Assembly (NCBI RefSeq): GCF_000600295.1 | Contig: NZ_JEMG01000001.1 | Coordinates: forward strand, 2,667,232-2,731,231 | Length of the DNA stretch: 64,000 bases | From: Hylemonella gracilis str. Niagara R | Lineage (GTDB): Bacteria > Pseudomonadota > Gammaproteobacteria > Burkholderiales > Burkholderiaceae_C | Direction of reading: 5' to 3' | Part shown: positions 17,004 to 25,888 of the stretch, piece by piece | Numbering within the stretch: the first letter of the stretch is position 1 | Layout: each line of letters opens with the position of its first letter | Program-made: the position numbers and the translations under genes | Notes under the pieces: model-generated | Told to the model about the DNA's origin: nothing | The model's database searches: none | The model's input: only the letters and a program-made list of their open reading frames with translations

Positions 17004-18812
17004 ATGTCCTATACCTCTTCGTCCATCACCAAACGCAAGTTCGACGTCGTCATCGTCGGCGCGGGCGGCTCTGGCATGCGCGCCTCGCTGCAACTGGCGC
17101 GCGCCGGCCTGAACGTCGCCGTGCTGTCCAAGGTCTTCCCCACCCGCAGCCACACCGTGGCCGCACAAGGCGGCATCGGCGCCTCGCTGGGCAACATGTC
17201 CGAGGACAACTGGCACTACCACTTCTACGACACCGTCAAGGGTTCCGACTGGCTCGGCGACCAGGACGCGATCGAATTCATGTGCCGTGAAGCGCCCAAG
17301 GTCGTGTACGAGCTGGAGCACTTCGGCATGCCCTTCGACCGCAACCCGGACGGCACCATCTACCAGCGCCCCTTTGGTGGCCACACCGCCAACTACGGCG
17401 AGAAGCCCGTGCAACGCGCCTGCGCCGCGGCCGACCGCACCGGCCACGCCATGCTGCACACCCTGTACCAGCAGAACGTCTCGGCCAAGACCCAGTTCTT
17501 CGTCGAATGGATGGCGCTGGACCTGATCCGCGACGCCGAGGGCGACGTGGTGGGCGTGACCGCGCTGGAGATGGAAACCGGCGACCTGCACATCCTGCAG
17601 GCCAAGACCGTGCTGCTGGCCACTGGCGGCGCGGGCCGCATCTTCGCCGCCTCCACCAACGCCTTCATCAACACCGGCGACGGCCTGGGCATGGCGGCGC
17701 GCTCGGGCATTCCGCTGCAGGACATGGAGTTCTGGCAGTTCCACCCCACCGGCGTGGCTGGCGCGGGCGTGCTGCTGACCGAAGGCTGCCGTGGCGAAGG
17801 CGCCATCCTGCTGAACAACAAGGGCGAGCGCTTCATGGAGCGCTACGCCCCCACGCTGAAGGACCTGGCCCCGCGCGACTTCGTGTCCCGCTCCATGGAC
17901 CAGGAAATCAAGGAGGGCCGTGGCTGCGGCCCGAATGGTGACTACGTGCTGCTCAAGCTCGACCACCTGGGCGCCGAGACCATCCACAAGCGCCTGCCCT
18001 CGGTGTACGAGATTGGCGTGAACTTCGCCAACGTGGACATCACCAAGGAGCCGATTCCCGTCGTGCCCACCATCCACTACCAGATGGGCGGCATTCCGAC
18101 CAACATCAACGGCCAGGTCGTGGTGCAGCAAAACGGCAACGACCGCGAAGTGGTCAACGGCCTCTACGCCGTGGGCGAATGCTCCTGCGTGTCGGTGCAC
18201 GGCGCCAACCGCCTGGGCACCAACTCCCTGCTGGATCTGCTGGTCTTCGGCAAGTCCGCGGGCAACCACATCGTCGAGTTCGCCTCGCGCACCAAGTCCC
18301 ACAAGGAACTGCCCAAGGACGCGGCCGACAAATCGCTGGCACGCCTGAACCGCCTGGATTCCGACCCCAAGGGCGAGTACAGCCAGACCGTGGCCAACGA
18401 CATCCGCGCCGCGATGCAGCAGCACGCGGGCGTGTTCCGCACCCAGGCCAGCATGGACGAAGGCGTGCGCAAGATCAACGCCATCCGCGAGCGCGTGGGC
18501 GGCATCGGCTTGAAGGACACCTCCAAAGTCTTCAACATGGCGCGCATCGAGGCGCTGGAAGTCGAGAACCTGATCGAGTGCGCCCAGGCCACCATGATCT
18601 CCGCCGCTGCCCGCAAGGAATGCCGCGGCGCGCACACGGTCAAGGACTACGAGCACCCGGCCGACCACCCCACGGCCCCGCTGGGCCGCGACGACGCCAA
18701 CTGGATGAAGCACACCCTGTGGCACAGCGCGAGCAACAGCCTGACCTACAAGGCCGTCAACCTGAAGCCGCTGACGGTGGAATCCGTGCCGCCCAAGGTG
18801 CGCACGTTCTGA
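17004..18812 (+). CDS. sdhA: Succinate dehydrogenase flavoprotein subunit
   Basis: This 602-residue protein has an FAD-binding Rossmann start (FDVVIVGAGGSGMRASLQLA), the histidine for covalent FAD attachment in RSHTVAAQGGIGASLGN, and the active-site segments FHPTGVAGAGVLLTEGCRGEGA and GECSCVSVHGANRLGTNSLLDLLVFG. It oxidises succinate to fumarate and passes electrons to SdhB. Length and motif order are normal. It is located in the sdhCDAB operon, with sdhB 32 bases downstream. Confidence 0.98.
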   Translation: MSYTSSSITKRKFDVVIVGAGGSGMRASLQLARAGLNVAVLSKVFPTRSHTVAAQGGIGASLGNMSEDNWHYHFYDTVKGSDWLGDQDAIEFMCREAPKVVYELEHFGMPFDRNPDGTIYQRPFGGHTANYGEKPVQRACAAADRTGHAMLHTLYQQNVSAKTQFFVEWMALDLIRDAEGDVVGVTALEMETGDLHILQAKTVLLATGGAGRIFAASTNAFINTGDGLGMAARSGIPLQDMEFWQFHPTGVAGAGVLLTEGCRGEGAILLNNKGERFMERYAPTLKDLAPRDFVSRSMDQEIKEGRGCGPNGDYVLLKLDHLGAETIHKRLPSVYEIGVNFANVDITKEPIPVVPTIHYQMGGIPTNINGQVVVQQNGNDREVVNGLYAVGECSCVSVHGANRLGTNSLLDLLVFGKSAGNHIVEFASRTKSHKELPKDAADKSLARLNRLDSDPKGEYSQTVANDIRAAMQQHAGVFRTQASMDEGVRKINAIRERVGGIGLKDTSKVFNMARIEALEVENLIECAQATMISAAARKECRGAHTVKDYEHPADHPTAPLGRDDANWMKHTLWHSASNSLTYKAVNLKPLTVESVPPKVRTF

Positions 18813-18844
18813 ACGGCACGCAAGGGCACCCAAGGACTCACATC

Positions 18845-19549
18845 ATGCAAAAACGTACTTTCAGCATCTACCGCTACGACCCCGACAAGGACGCCAAGCC
18901 CTACATGCAGACCATCGAGATCGAACTCGACGGCAATGAACGCATGCTCCTCGACGCCCTGGTCAAGCTCAAGGCCGTCGATCCCTCGCTGTCCTTCCGC
19001 CGCTCCTGCCGCGAAGGCGTCTGCGGTTCGGACGCGATGAACATCAACGGCAAGAACGGTCTGGCCTGCCTGACCAACCTGAAAACGCTCAAGGGCACCA
19101 TCGTGCTCAAGCCCCTGCCCGGACTGCCCGTGGTGCGCGACCTGATCGTCGACATGACGCAGTTCTTCACGCAGTACCACAGCATCAAGCCTTACCTCGT
19201 CAACGACGAAGTGCCGCCCGAAAAGGAGCGCCTGCAGTCGCCCGAGGAGCGCGAGGAACTGAACGGCCTGTACGAGTGCATTCTGTGCGCAAGCTGCTCG
19301 ACCAGCTGCCCCAGCTTCTGGTGGAACCCGGACAAGTTCGTCGGCCCGGCCGGCCTGCTGCAGGCCTACCGCTTCATCGCGGACAGCCGCGACCAGGCCA
19401 CCGCCGAGCGTCTGGACAACCTGGAAGACCCGTACCGTCTGTTCCGCTGCCACACCATCATGAACTGCGTCGATGTCTGCCCCAAGGGACTGAACCCCAC
19501 CAAGGCCATCGGCAAGATCAAGGAAATGATGGTGGCGCGCGCGGTCTGA
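18845..19549 (+). CDS. sdhB: Succinate dehydrogenase iron-sulfur subunit
   Basis: The ATG at 18845 (MQKRTFSIYRYDPD) gives 234 residues. The [2Fe-2S] ligands are in CREGVCGSDAMNINGKNGLAC, and the [4Fe-4S] and [3Fe-4S] ligands are in CILCASCSTSCP and CHTIMNCVDVCPKGLNP. It carries electrons from the flavin to the quinone site. It follows sdhA by 32 bases and is followed by sdhE 40 bases further on. Confidence 0.97.
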   Translation: MQKRTFSIYRYDPDKDAKPYMQTIEIELDGNERMLLDALVKLKAVDPSLSFRRSCREGVCGSDAMNINGKNGLACLTNLKTLKGTIVLKPLPGLPVVRDLIVDMTQFFTQYHSIKPYLVNDEVPPEKERLQSPEEREELNGLYECILCASCSTSCPSFWWNPDKFVGPAGLLQAYRFIADSRDQATAERLDNLEDPYRLFRCHTIMNCVDVCPKGLNPTKAIGKIKEMMVARAV

Positions 19550-19589
19550 CGGTCCCGGACCCGAGAGAGACCCACGCAAAAAAGTCAGG

Positions 19590-19880
19590 ATGACCGTGAC
19601 GCCGGAAGATCCACGCATCGATGAACGCAGTCTGAGCAAGCTCAAGTGGCGCTGCCGCCGGGGCCTGCTGGAAAACGATCTGTTCATCGAGCGCTTCTTC
19701 CAGCACCATGAAGCATCCCTGACGGTGCGCCAGGCTGCGGGCCTGGCCGCCTTGATGGAGCTGAGCGACAACGACCTGCTCGACCTGAACCTGGGCCGCA
19801 AGCCGCTGGCGGACGTGGCCCCCGAGATGGATCGTGAAGAAGTGCGCGAAGTGCTGAAGATGTTGAGAACCCCAGCTTGA
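19590..19880 (+). CDS. sdhE: FAD assembly factor SdhE
   Basis: This 96-residue small helical protein carries the SdhE/YgfY signature: LSKLKWRCRRGLLENDLFIERFF, in which the RG(L/M)xExD motif is RGLLEND. SdhE promotes covalent attachment of FAD to SdhA. It lies directly after sdhB and 18 bases before gltA, the normal betaproteobacterial position. Confidence 0.93.
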   Translation: MTVTPEDPRIDERSLSKLKWRCRRGLLENDLFIERFFQHHEASLTVRQAAGLAALMELSDNDLLDLNLGRKPLADVAPEMDREEVREVLKMLRTPA

Positions 19881-19898
19881 TGAGAGAAAGGTCAAGAA

Positions 19899-21209
19899 AT
19901 GAAACTTGCAGACAACAAAGCCACCCTGTCGTTCAGCAACGGCAAGCCCAGCATCGAACTGCCGGTCTATTCGGGCAATATCGGCCCGGATGTGATCGAC
20001 ATCCGCAAGTTGTACAGCCAGACCGGCATGTTCACCTATGACCCGGGTTTCCTGTCGACTGCGGCCACGCAATCCGCCATCACCTACATCGACGGCGATC
20101 AGGGCGAACTGCTCTACCGCGGCTACCCCATCGAGCAGCTCGCGGTGAACTGCGACTTCCTCGAGACCTGCTACCTGCTGCTCAAGGGCGACCTGCCCAA
20201 CGCCACGGAAAAGAAGGACTTCACCGAGCTCGTGACCCGCCACACCATGGTGAACGAGCAAATGCAGTTCTTCATGCGCGGCTTCCGTCGCGACGCCCAC
20301 CCCATGGCCATCCTGACCGGCCTGGTGGGTGGCATGTCGGCCTTCTACCATGACAGCACCGACATCAACAACCCCGAGCACCGCGAGATCTCGGCCATCC
20401 GCCTGATCGCCAAGCTGCCCACGCTGGTCGCCATGGCCTACAAGTACGGCATCGGCCAGCCTTACATGTACCCGCAGAACGACCTGAGCTACGCGGGCAA
20501 CTTCCTGCGCATGATGTTTGCCACGCCGTGCGAGGAGTACAAGGTCAACCCGGTGATCGAGAAGGCGCTGGACCGGATCTTCATCCTGCACGCCGACCAC
20601 GAGCAGAACGCTTCCACCTCCACGGTGCGCCTGTGCGGCTCCTCCGGCACCAACCCCTTCGCGGCCATCGCTGCCGGCGTGGCCTGCCTTTGGGGCCCGG
20701 CCCACGGTGGCGCCAACGAAGCGGCGCTGAACATGCTCTACGACATCCAGAAGCAGGGTGGCGTGGCCAAGATCGGCGAGTTCATCAAGCAGGTCAAGGA
20801 CAAGAACTCCAACGTCAAGCTCATGGGCTTCGGTCACCGTGTCTACAAGAACTACGACCCGCGCGCCAAGCTCATGCAGCAGACCTGCAACGAAGTGCTG
20901 ACCGAACTGGGCCTGGAAAAGGACCCGCTGTTCGCCCTGGCCAAGGAACTGGAAAAGATCGCCCTGGAAGACGAGTACTTCGTCTCGCGCAAGCTCTACC
21001 CGAACGTGGACTTCTACTCCGGCATCGTGCAGCGCGCCATCGGCATCCCGGTCAACCTCTTCACCGGCATCTTCGCCCTGGCCCGCACGGTCGGCTGGAT
21101 CGCCCAACTGAACGAAATGATCGGTGACCCCGAGTACAAGATCGGTCGCCCGCGTCAGCTCTTCACCGGTGCGCCGCGCCGCGACGTGCCGCACATCAGC
21201 AAGCGCTGA
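19899..21209 (+). CDS. gltA: Citrate synthase (type II, hexameric class)
   Basis: This 436-residue protein has the citrate synthase signature [15 protein letters not shown] in the C-terminal half, the catalytic histidine region in [17 protein letters not shown], and DVDFYSG-like sequence ([16 protein letters not shown]). The N-terminal region ([26 protein letters not shown]) is that of Gram-negative NADH-sensitive hexameric enzymes. It condenses acetyl-CoA with oxaloacetate. It is the last gene of the plus-strand train and is followed by a terminator. Confidence 0.97.
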   Translation: MKLADNKATLSFSNGKPSIELPVYSGNIGPDVIDIRKLYSQTGMFTYDPGFLSTAATQSAITYIDGDQGELLYRGYPIEQLAVNCDFLETCYLLLKGDLPNATEKKDFTELVTRHTMVNEQMQFFMRGFRRDAHPMAILTGLVGGMSAFYHDSTDINNPEHREISAIRLIAKLPTLVAMAYKYGIGQPYMYPQNDLSYAGNFLRMMFATPCEEYKVNPVIEKALDRIFILHADHEQNASTSTVRLCGSSGTNPFAAIAAGVACLWGPAHGGANEAALNMLYDIQKQGGVAKIGEFIKQVKDKNSNVKLMGFGHRVYKNYDPRAKLMQQTCNEVLTELGLEKDPLFALAKELEKIALEDEYFVSRKLYPNVDFYSGIVQRAIGIPVNLFTGIFALARTVGWIAQLNEMIGDPEYKIGRPRQLFTGAPRRDVPHISKR

Positions 21210-21263
21210 TCATCGGTCGTCACGCCAGATCACAAGCAGCCCAGGCTGCTTGCGTGGCCCAGG

Positions 21264-21292
21264 AAAGCCTGCCCAGTTCCGGCGGGCTTTTT
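21264..21292 (+). terminator. Rho-independent terminator after gltA
   Basis: A 10-bp stem (AAAGCCTGCC with GGCGGGCTTT, one G-U pair) with a 7-base loop is followed by a short T-run (CTTTTTCATTT). Confidence 0.75.
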
Positions 21293-21340
21293 CATTTCTG
21301 CTTGTTTGGCCAAAAGGCTGTGCGCGAGCCAGCCTGGGAA

Positions 21341-21706
21341 TCACGCGGCGAAGAAATAACGCACGATCGCCAAGGCCAGCGCGAAAAGATAGCCGTAGGC
21401 GAAGCGATCGATGCGCAGTACAGGCAAGCTACGACGCGCGCGCCAAGCCCCCATCGTCGCGATCATGGCGCCCACCACCAGCGGGGTGACGATGAGGTTG
21501 GCGACACGCCATGGCTCCGGCACCAGATTGCCTGGAAACAGCCAGAGGCTGCCGCCCCCGAGCATCGCACCGAACAAGAAATATCCCAAGGCGGCGAGCC
21601 AAGGATTGGGCGGCCGGTTCAGTGGTTCTGCCAGGGAATGGAGCCCGAGTTGCACAAAGGCTTCCCCGATCAATTGAATCAGTAACTCACCGATGATTTC
21701 CAGCAT
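21341..21706 (-). CDS. Small membrane protein of unknown function
   Basis: The ATG at 21706 (MLEIIGELLIQLIGEAF) gives 121 residues with an amphipathic N-terminal helix and three to four hydrophobic segments (LAALGYFLFGAMLGGGSLWLF, VANLIVTPLVVGAMIATMGAW, FAYGYLFALALAIVRYFF). I do not recognise the family beyond its general resemblance to small hypothetical proteins found in accessory regions. It is the last gene of the minus-strand accessory stretch, close to the gltA terminator. Confidence 0.65.
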   Translation of the reverse strand: MLEIIGELLIQLIGEAFVQLGLHSLAEPLNRPPNPWLAALGYFLFGAMLGGGSLWLFPGNLVPEPWRVANLIVTPLVVGAMIATMGAWRARRSLPVLRIDRFAYGYLFALALAIVRYFFAA

Positions 21707-21800
21707 GCTGCACTTTCGCCTGGAGTATTGTTCTGCATGCGATGGTGGCGCGGCGTCAAGGCCGCTGAACCGGTGCCGTGCCACATGACTCACAGGGTAC

Positions 21801-22325
21801 TCATGCAACTCGGATCAGCTGCAAGCCGCGCAGCTGGCTCTCCAGTTCCGCCATGCCACTCCACGGCAGGATGGCTGAATTCTTGCGCTCGTCCGGCGGA
21901 TTGGATGGCAGCGTATCGGACCACCCGCCGCAGCCCACCAAAGGCAGCAGTGGACGCTTGTGCAACCAGGCGAGGCAGACTTCGGAGATGGTGCCGGCGC
22001 GTCCACCGATGACCAGGCAGGCATCGCCAGACAGCGCCATCAACAGGTTGCGCGCATCGCCCATGCCACAAGGCACCACCACCGTCGCGGGCCAATCGGC
22101 CGGGGGCATCTCATCGGGCGGCACGATGCTGAGCACCAACCCACCCCCAGCGACTGCGCGCTCCGCGGCCACGCGGGTCGCGGGGCTGCCGCAGCCGCTG
22201 ACCAGCGTGATGCCGTGCCGGGCCAGCAGCGCACCGGCCTGGCCCGCCAGCTCGTAAGCGGTGGAGCCCGGTTCGGCGCTACCGAGCACACAGACCTGGG
22301 GCTTGCGTATGGGAGAGTTGGACAT
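21801..22325 (-). CDS. LOG/DprA-like Rossmann protein (TIGR00725 type)
   Basis: The ATG at 22325 (MSNSPIRKPQVCVLGSAEPG) gives 174 residues. The nucleotide-binding loop VCVLGSAEPGSTAYELAGQAG, LVSGCGSPATRVAAERAV and the GGRAGTISEVCLAW motif place it in the SLOG superfamily, which includes lysine-decarboxylase-like (LOG) and DprA-type folds. LOG proper has PGGxGTxxE; here the equivalent is GGRAGTISE, so the nucleotide-binding site is likely kept. The natural substrate is unknown. It lies 31 bases after a GNAT gene on the same strand. Confidence 0.75.
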   Translation of the reverse strand: MSNSPIRKPQVCVLGSAEPGSTAYELAGQAGALLARHGITLVSGCGSPATRVAAERAVAGGGLVLSIVPPDEMPPADWPATVVVPCGMGDARNLLMALSGDACLVIGGRAGTISEVCLAWLHKRPLLPLVGCGGWSDTLPSNPPDERKNSAILPWSGMAELESQLRGLQLIRVA

Positions 22326-22356
22326 GGTGAAGACTCCTGTGTGGTTCAGCGGACTG

Positions 22357-22881
22357 TCAGTCCGCGCCGTCCGCCGACTGCAGAGGCAGCCACATGTGAA
22401 CCTTGGACTTGAACCCGCTTGGTGTGTGGATGGCCATGGGTTCGACGCCGAAGGGCTGGAAGCCGCAGGATTCGTACAGCCGAATGGCTGGCACATTCCC
22501 TTCTGTGACCGTCAGCGTGACCACCTTGACCCCGGGCTGCGCTCGGGCGGCGGCCAAGGCTGCATCGAGGAGTTGCTTGCCGACGCCCGCACCTCTTGCC
22601 TGGGCCAGGACGAACATCCCGATGATGTGCGCCTTGTGCCTGAGCTTGGTCTTGGACGCGAACTCCACGGTGACGGCACCCACCAGTTCATCGCCCTCGA
22701 AGGCGCCGCACACGGTGCTCAAGGAATCGGGACCGGCGATGCGCCTGAGCCACCAGGACTCCGGTTCCGCGGCCCGCTCTGCGGCAGTTGAAGTGAACGC
22801 GTCGGCAGCGGCTTCATACGCATGAAGCATGAGTGCTCGATAGCGCGACGCATCCGTGGTGGTGAGCGTTTGAATGTGCAT
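22357..22881 (-). CDS. GNAT-family N-acetyltransferase
   Basis: This 174-residue protein has the GNAT fold signature: beta strand GAVTVEFASKTKLRHKAHIIGMFVL, the acetyl-CoA loop QARGAGVGKQLLDAALAAA (Q/RxxGxG/A), and the later VTEGNVPAIRLYESCGFQPFG, characteristic of the C-terminal half. The substrate is unknown. It lies between the SnoaL-like gene and the SLOG gene in the accessory stretch. Confidence 0.85.
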   Translation of the reverse strand: MHIQTLTTTDASRYRALMLHAYEAAADAFTSTAAERAAEPESWWLRRIAGPDSLSTVCGAFEGDELVGAVTVEFASKTKLRHKAHIIGMFVLAQARGAGVGKQLLDAALAAARAQPGVKVVTLTVTEGNVPAIRLYESCGFQPFGVEPMAIHTPSGFKSKVHMWLPLQSADGAD

Positions 22882-22925
22882 GCGTGATGCTCTTCCTTCA
22901 GCAGCAGGCTTGGCGGACCACGCTG

Positions 22926-23303
22926 CTAAGCGACACTGCTCGACTCCCCCGGGATGACGGGCTCCGCCACCGCGAAGCTCGCCTTGACGATGAGCCCCTC
23001 TTGCACCTCGTAGATGCAGAGCATGTCCACCTGACCGCGTCCTTCCGGAAAGTTGCGAGTGACACGTTCATGGTCCATCACGAAGTTGCCAACCACGGCG
23101 CGATGGCGCAGACTGGCATGCAGATCGGGCTCGGTGAATCGGCTAAGGAAACGGGGGCGCATTTCGGAGTGCCCACGCGCCAGCAGAGCGCCATGCAGGG
23201 TGTACTGCTCCGCTTGCGGATGGTAGGTGCGTAGCAAGGCCTCGATGTCTTTGGCGTTGTACGCCTCGAGTTGGGCCTGGACCACTTGTTCGGGAGTTGG
23301 CAT
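22926..23303 (-). CDS. SnoaL/NTF2-like protein
   Basis: This 125-residue protein fits a single NTF2-like cone fold: VVQAQLEAYNAKDIEALLRTYHPQAEQYTLHGALLARG, then the paired strands RHRAVVGNFVMDHERVTRNFPEG and DMLCIYEVQEGLIVKASFAV. Such proteins act as small isomerases, hydrolases or ligand-binding proteins, with no way to choose among these from sequence. It is 43 bases upstream of the GNAT gene. Confidence 0.8.
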   Translation of the reverse strand: MPTPEQVVQAQLEAYNAKDIEALLRTYHPQAEQYTLHGALLARGHSEMRPRFLSRFTEPDLHASLRHRAVVGNFVMDHERVTRNFPEGRGQVDMLCIYEVQEGLIVKASFAVAEPVIPGESSSVA

Positions 23304-23330
23304 GTTGCTTGGTCTGGGCTGGCTCAGGGA

Positions 23331-23804
23331 CTAAACGGCCACGATGGCGAGAACCGCTGCGACAGCCGAGGCCACGCAACGCACATGGTTCCAGAGCAGC
23401 CACTCCCGCAGGTAGACCAACCAATACTCGGCTGCTTGAGGACTGTCAGCCTCCAGCTTGGCGAGCCGGTTGTTGCGCGGCACGTTGAAGGCCAAGGTCA
23501 CGAACACAGAACCGAGCAGGTAAACGAGGAAGGCAGAGAGCAGCCAGGCGTAAGACAGCGGAGAGTTCCATGCCCGATAGGCAGCAACGGTCAACAGCGG
23601 CGCAGCCCCAAGAAACACGCCCAGAAACAGCGGATGGATCACCGTGATGTTGATGCGCTGCATCGCCAATATGCCTTGAGCAGGTGGCATGGACGCCAGG
23701 GCGCGCATCACGAAGACGGAGAAGGCGAAGAAAACCCCGGCAGTGAGCGCGGACGCAAGAGCGCCCGCCACGGCGATGATCATCATGGGATACGGCATCG
23801 GCAT
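23331..23804 (-). CDS. DUF1772 (anthrone oxygenase-like) membrane protein
   Basis: The ATG at 23804 (MPMPYPMMIIAVAGALASALTAGVFFAF) gives 157 residues with four hydrophobic segments. The conserved DUF1772 features are visible: GVFFAFSVFVMRALASMPPAQGILAMQRIN, then PLFLGVFLGAAP, and the NVPRNNRLAKLE segment. Some members are anthrone oxygenases, but most have no known role. Alternative starts lie 18-21 bases downstream. It belongs to the minus-strand accessory gene set. Confidence 0.8.
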   Translation of the reverse strand: MPMPYPMMIIAVAGALASALTAGVFFAFSVFVMRALASMPPAQGILAMQRINITVIHPLFLGVFLGAAPLLTVAAYRAWNSPLSYAWLLSAFLVYLLGSVFVTLAFNVPRNNRLAKLEADSPQAAEYWLVYLREWLLWNHVRCVASAVAAVLAIVAV

Positions 23805-23897
23805 GGGGGCCAAGACCTCAGACGAGGGAGTCCGAAAACCAGCTCTGTGCAATAGCCGCGAGATTGAACGCCTAGAAAGCCCACAGGCACACCGGAT

Positions 23898-24302
23898 TCA
23901 CCGGGCACCGTCCACCCACTTGCCCTCAAAACCCGTGCACAGCTGCTTGAGGGTCGGCTCACTGGACTTGAAGTCTGCGCCGCCGTAGTAGTAGGTGTTG
24001 GCCTGCCCGCCCGCCAGCGGCGGCTTCACGCCCAGGCATTGGGCCACAACGGGGCGGCTGACAATTTCCGTGCCTTCCTTGGTCTTCACAGTCGCCGGGC
24101 ACTTGGGCCCCGACCGCAGCACATCGCTCTTCACGCGTGACTTGCAGAACCCCCGCTCGAAATCTGGAATCGAGACGTTTTCACTGCAACTCCCTGCCCT
24201 GATGATCATCTGATCTTTGTATTCCCATTCCTGCCAGCACGCCTGCGACAGCGCCGCAGTGGACACGATGACTGAAGCAACAGCGACGACGATTTTCTTC
24301 AT
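23898..24302 (-). CDS. Small secreted cysteine-containing protein
   Basis: The ATG at 24302 (MKKIVVAVASVIVSTAALSQA) gives 134 residues with a clear Sec signal peptide, likely cut after SQA. The mature protein of about 114 residues has six cysteines (for example ACWQEWEYKDQ, AGSCSENV, GFCKSRV, PKCPA, AQCLG, QLCTGFEGKW), an even number that suggests disulfides in the periplasm. I do not recognise the family. The region upstream (24303-24427) is AT-richer than the neighbourhood and contains no gene. Confidence 0.7.
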   Translation of the reverse strand: MKKIVVAVASVIVSTAALSQACWQEWEYKDQMIIRAGSCSENVSIPDFERGFCKSRVKSDVLRSGPKCPATVKTKEGTEIVSRPVVAQCLGVKPPLAGGQANTYYYGGADFKSSEPTLKQLCTGFEGKWVDGAR

Positions 24303-24427
24303 GGGTGGGTTTCCTCTGCCTAGGTTAGGTAGGTCAAGTTGGGGTTTCATTGTCTCGACCGGCATTGGCGCTGGCAAGGATCGGGAACATTTGTTACGCA
24401 GTGCCAAGAGGTTCGTCCGAAGGTGCG

Positions 24428-24820
24428 CTATGCGGAACCGACCGCCCCAAAGGTATCCGTGGTGCCATTTTGCAGTGCTTCAAGTGCCAGCAAGAGGCTG
24501 GTGCGGTGTTCTTTGGCTACGACTTGCCAGGGAAGACCGGCAACAGCGCCTTCAAGTGCCCACAGAAGATTGAGCGTGACACGCGGATCACATTGTTTGA
24601 CCTTGGCGTAGGTGGCCACCGATCCCAGGCATTGCAATTGTGCGAACGAGGTTACACCCGCCGCCACAAGCACCTGAGCGGATTTGGGTCCAAGGTTGGC
24701 CAAAGCCGCCAGTGCTACAACGGGATCCATCACTGTGGCTTGGGATTGAGACGAAGACACGCGCCGTGCATTTGGCGCTATGCGCGCCGCACCGATTAAA
24801 CGATTGTTTGATTTGGCCAT
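24428..24820 (-). CDS. TfoX C-terminal-domain protein
   Basis: This 130-residue protein has, from about residue 40, the helix-hairpin-helix-like TfoX C-terminal domain: ALANLGPKSAQVLVAAGVTSFAQLQCLG, then AYAKVK-like ATYAKVKQCDPRVTLNLLWALEGAVAG. The N-terminal TfoX catalytic-like domain of competence regulator Sxy is absent; the first 35 residues are basic and unstructured. The family is widespread as stand-alone proteins and its role is unclear. It starts 7 bases after the methyltransferase stop, so the two are probably co-transcribed. Confidence 0.75.
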   Translation of the reverse strand: MAKSNNRLIGAARIAPNARRVSSSQSQATVMDPVVALAALANLGPKSAQVLVAAGVTSFAQLQCLGSVATYAKVKQCDPRVTLNLLWALEGAVAGLPWQVVAKEHRTSLLLALEALQNGTTDTFGAVGSA

Positions 24821-24827
24821 TTCCCGT

Positions 24828-25283
24828 TCAACCTGCGTCGATGCGACGAGTCGGTGAAGTTTGCATCGGCTCGTCGTATTCGAAGAAAAGCTTTCCGTCC
24901 ACCTTCAGCCAGCGCTGTGCCAATTCACACGCGAGTTCGGGCTGATCGTGAAACAAGCGCACCCGCATCGCGAAGATTTTGTCGAAACGTTTTTCCCCAA
25001 GATCCAGTCGCTCCAAGGTCGATTCAAGGAAGCTGGCGACACCCGCTTCCACGTAGGCCTTGTTTCTCTGCGCGGCCGCGGCGACCATCTTGCGTGACCG
25101 GTCAATGGCCACGAAGCGCCCGGACCTCAAGCGCTGGCACACCAACGTGGCCGCAAGGCCATGCCCGCAACCGATCTCCAGCACCCGGTCACCGGGCTGA
25201 ATGTTCATGGACTCGACAAAGCGTTCGATGCGCTCAGACATGGTTGTGAACTCGATACCTGTACCGCCCCAGATCATGCACAA
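24828..25283 (-). CDS. SAM-dependent methyltransferase, class I
   Basis: This 151-residue protein contains motif I RVLEIGCGHGLAATLV, the acidic loop FVAIDRSRKMVAAAAQRN and post-motif II sequence (FDKIFAMRVRLFHDQ). It is shorter than most class I enzymes, with no C-terminal substrate domain, so the target is unknown. The start may instead be the ATG at 25241 (MSERIERFVESM). It sits 7 bases upstream of the TfoX-C gene. Confidence 0.8.
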   Translation of the reverse strand: MCMIWGGTGIEFTTMSERIERFVESMNIQPGDRVLEIGCGHGLAATLVCQRLRSGRFVAIDRSRKMVAAAAQRNKAYVEAGVASFLESTLERLDLGEKRFDKIFAMRVRLFHDQPELACELAQRWLKVDGKLFFEYDEPMQTSPTRRIDAG

Positions 25284-25345
25284 GGATCAGCAAGGCAAAA
25301 AGGTCAGGGGCCTCGCCTTGCAGCGCCTCCTGATCAAGGAAAACC

Positions 25346-25498
25346 CTAGGGACCATCCCCTTGTGTCGAAACTGCCAGGTGCCACACGTCGTGCTCCTGG
25401 GCGGAGCCCAGGAAAACGACAAACTTTCCTTCTATGCACGACTGCTCTGGGCCTGGGCGGCCATGGGCTTTCGTGTACCCAAGATCGATTTCGTCCAT
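25346..25498 (-). other. Possible 50-codon reading frame antisense to the DUF6958 start
   Basis: The gap between the methyltransferase and DUF6958 genes holds a short minus-strand frame (MDEIDLGYTKAHGRPGPEQS, then CIEGKFVVFLGSAQEHDVWH). Its composition looks protein-like, and its ATG shares a CCATGG palindrome with an in-frame ATG of the opposite gene. It has no good ribosome binding site. It could be a small gene, a remnant of a longer one, or chance. Confidence 0.25.
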
Positions 25499-25508
25499 GG
25501 AGGTCTGG

Positions 25509-25811
25509 ATGCGCAGTGACGACGACAAGATAACGATAGAGAACATCAACACCCCGGGCCGGGTGGAGCGCGTGGATCAGGCAAAGTACTTGGCCGTGAA
25601 AGAGGCGCTGATCTCCGTGCTGCCCCGCACGTCGCCAGGGATGACCGGGGCCGAGGTCAAGACCGCAATCCTGCCCTTGTTGCCGCAGGCCTTGTTTCCC
25701 GAAGGCGCCAAGGCCGGATGGTGGCTCAAGGCGACGCAACTGGATCTGGAAGCCAAGGGACTCATCCAACGGGAGAACACCAAGCCGCTGCGCTTGAGGC
25801 GATCGACCTGA
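25509..25811 (+). CDS. DUF6958-like small conserved protein
   Basis: The start at 25509 (MRSDDDKITIENINTPGRVE) is chosen because a GGAGG lies 6 bases upstream; an ATG at 25497 has no such site. The 100-residue product matches the pattern of a conserved hypothetical family: ENINTPGRVERVDQAKY, AVKEALISVLPRTSPGMT and LFPEGAKAGWWLKATQLDLEAKGLI. The GWWLK-x-VQLDLEAKG-like segment is the most conserved feature I recall. The function is unknown; a winged-helix-like fold is possible. It is the only plus-strand gene in the accessory stretch. Confidence 0.7.
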   Translation: MRSDDDKITIENINTPGRVERVDQAKYLAVKEALISVLPRTSPGMTGAEVKTAILPLLPQALFPEGAKAGWWLKATQLDLEAKGLIQRENTKPLRLRRST

Positions 25812-25888
25812 GCCAGTGGCCTTCGAGCTGACACAGGCAGGCGCGCGCAGCCTGCGCCGCCGCGCCCTCCTCCCGATGCCAGGTGGAG

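Noticed and set aside
16458..18833. Minus-strand frame of 791 codons opposite sdhCDA
   Set aside because: It spans several real plus-strand genes and shows no domain.
25287..25769. 160-codon minus-strand frame opposite DUF6958
   Set aside because: It overlaps the plus-strand gene, which has a recognised family pattern and a good ribosome binding site; the minus frame has no family-like features over most of its length.
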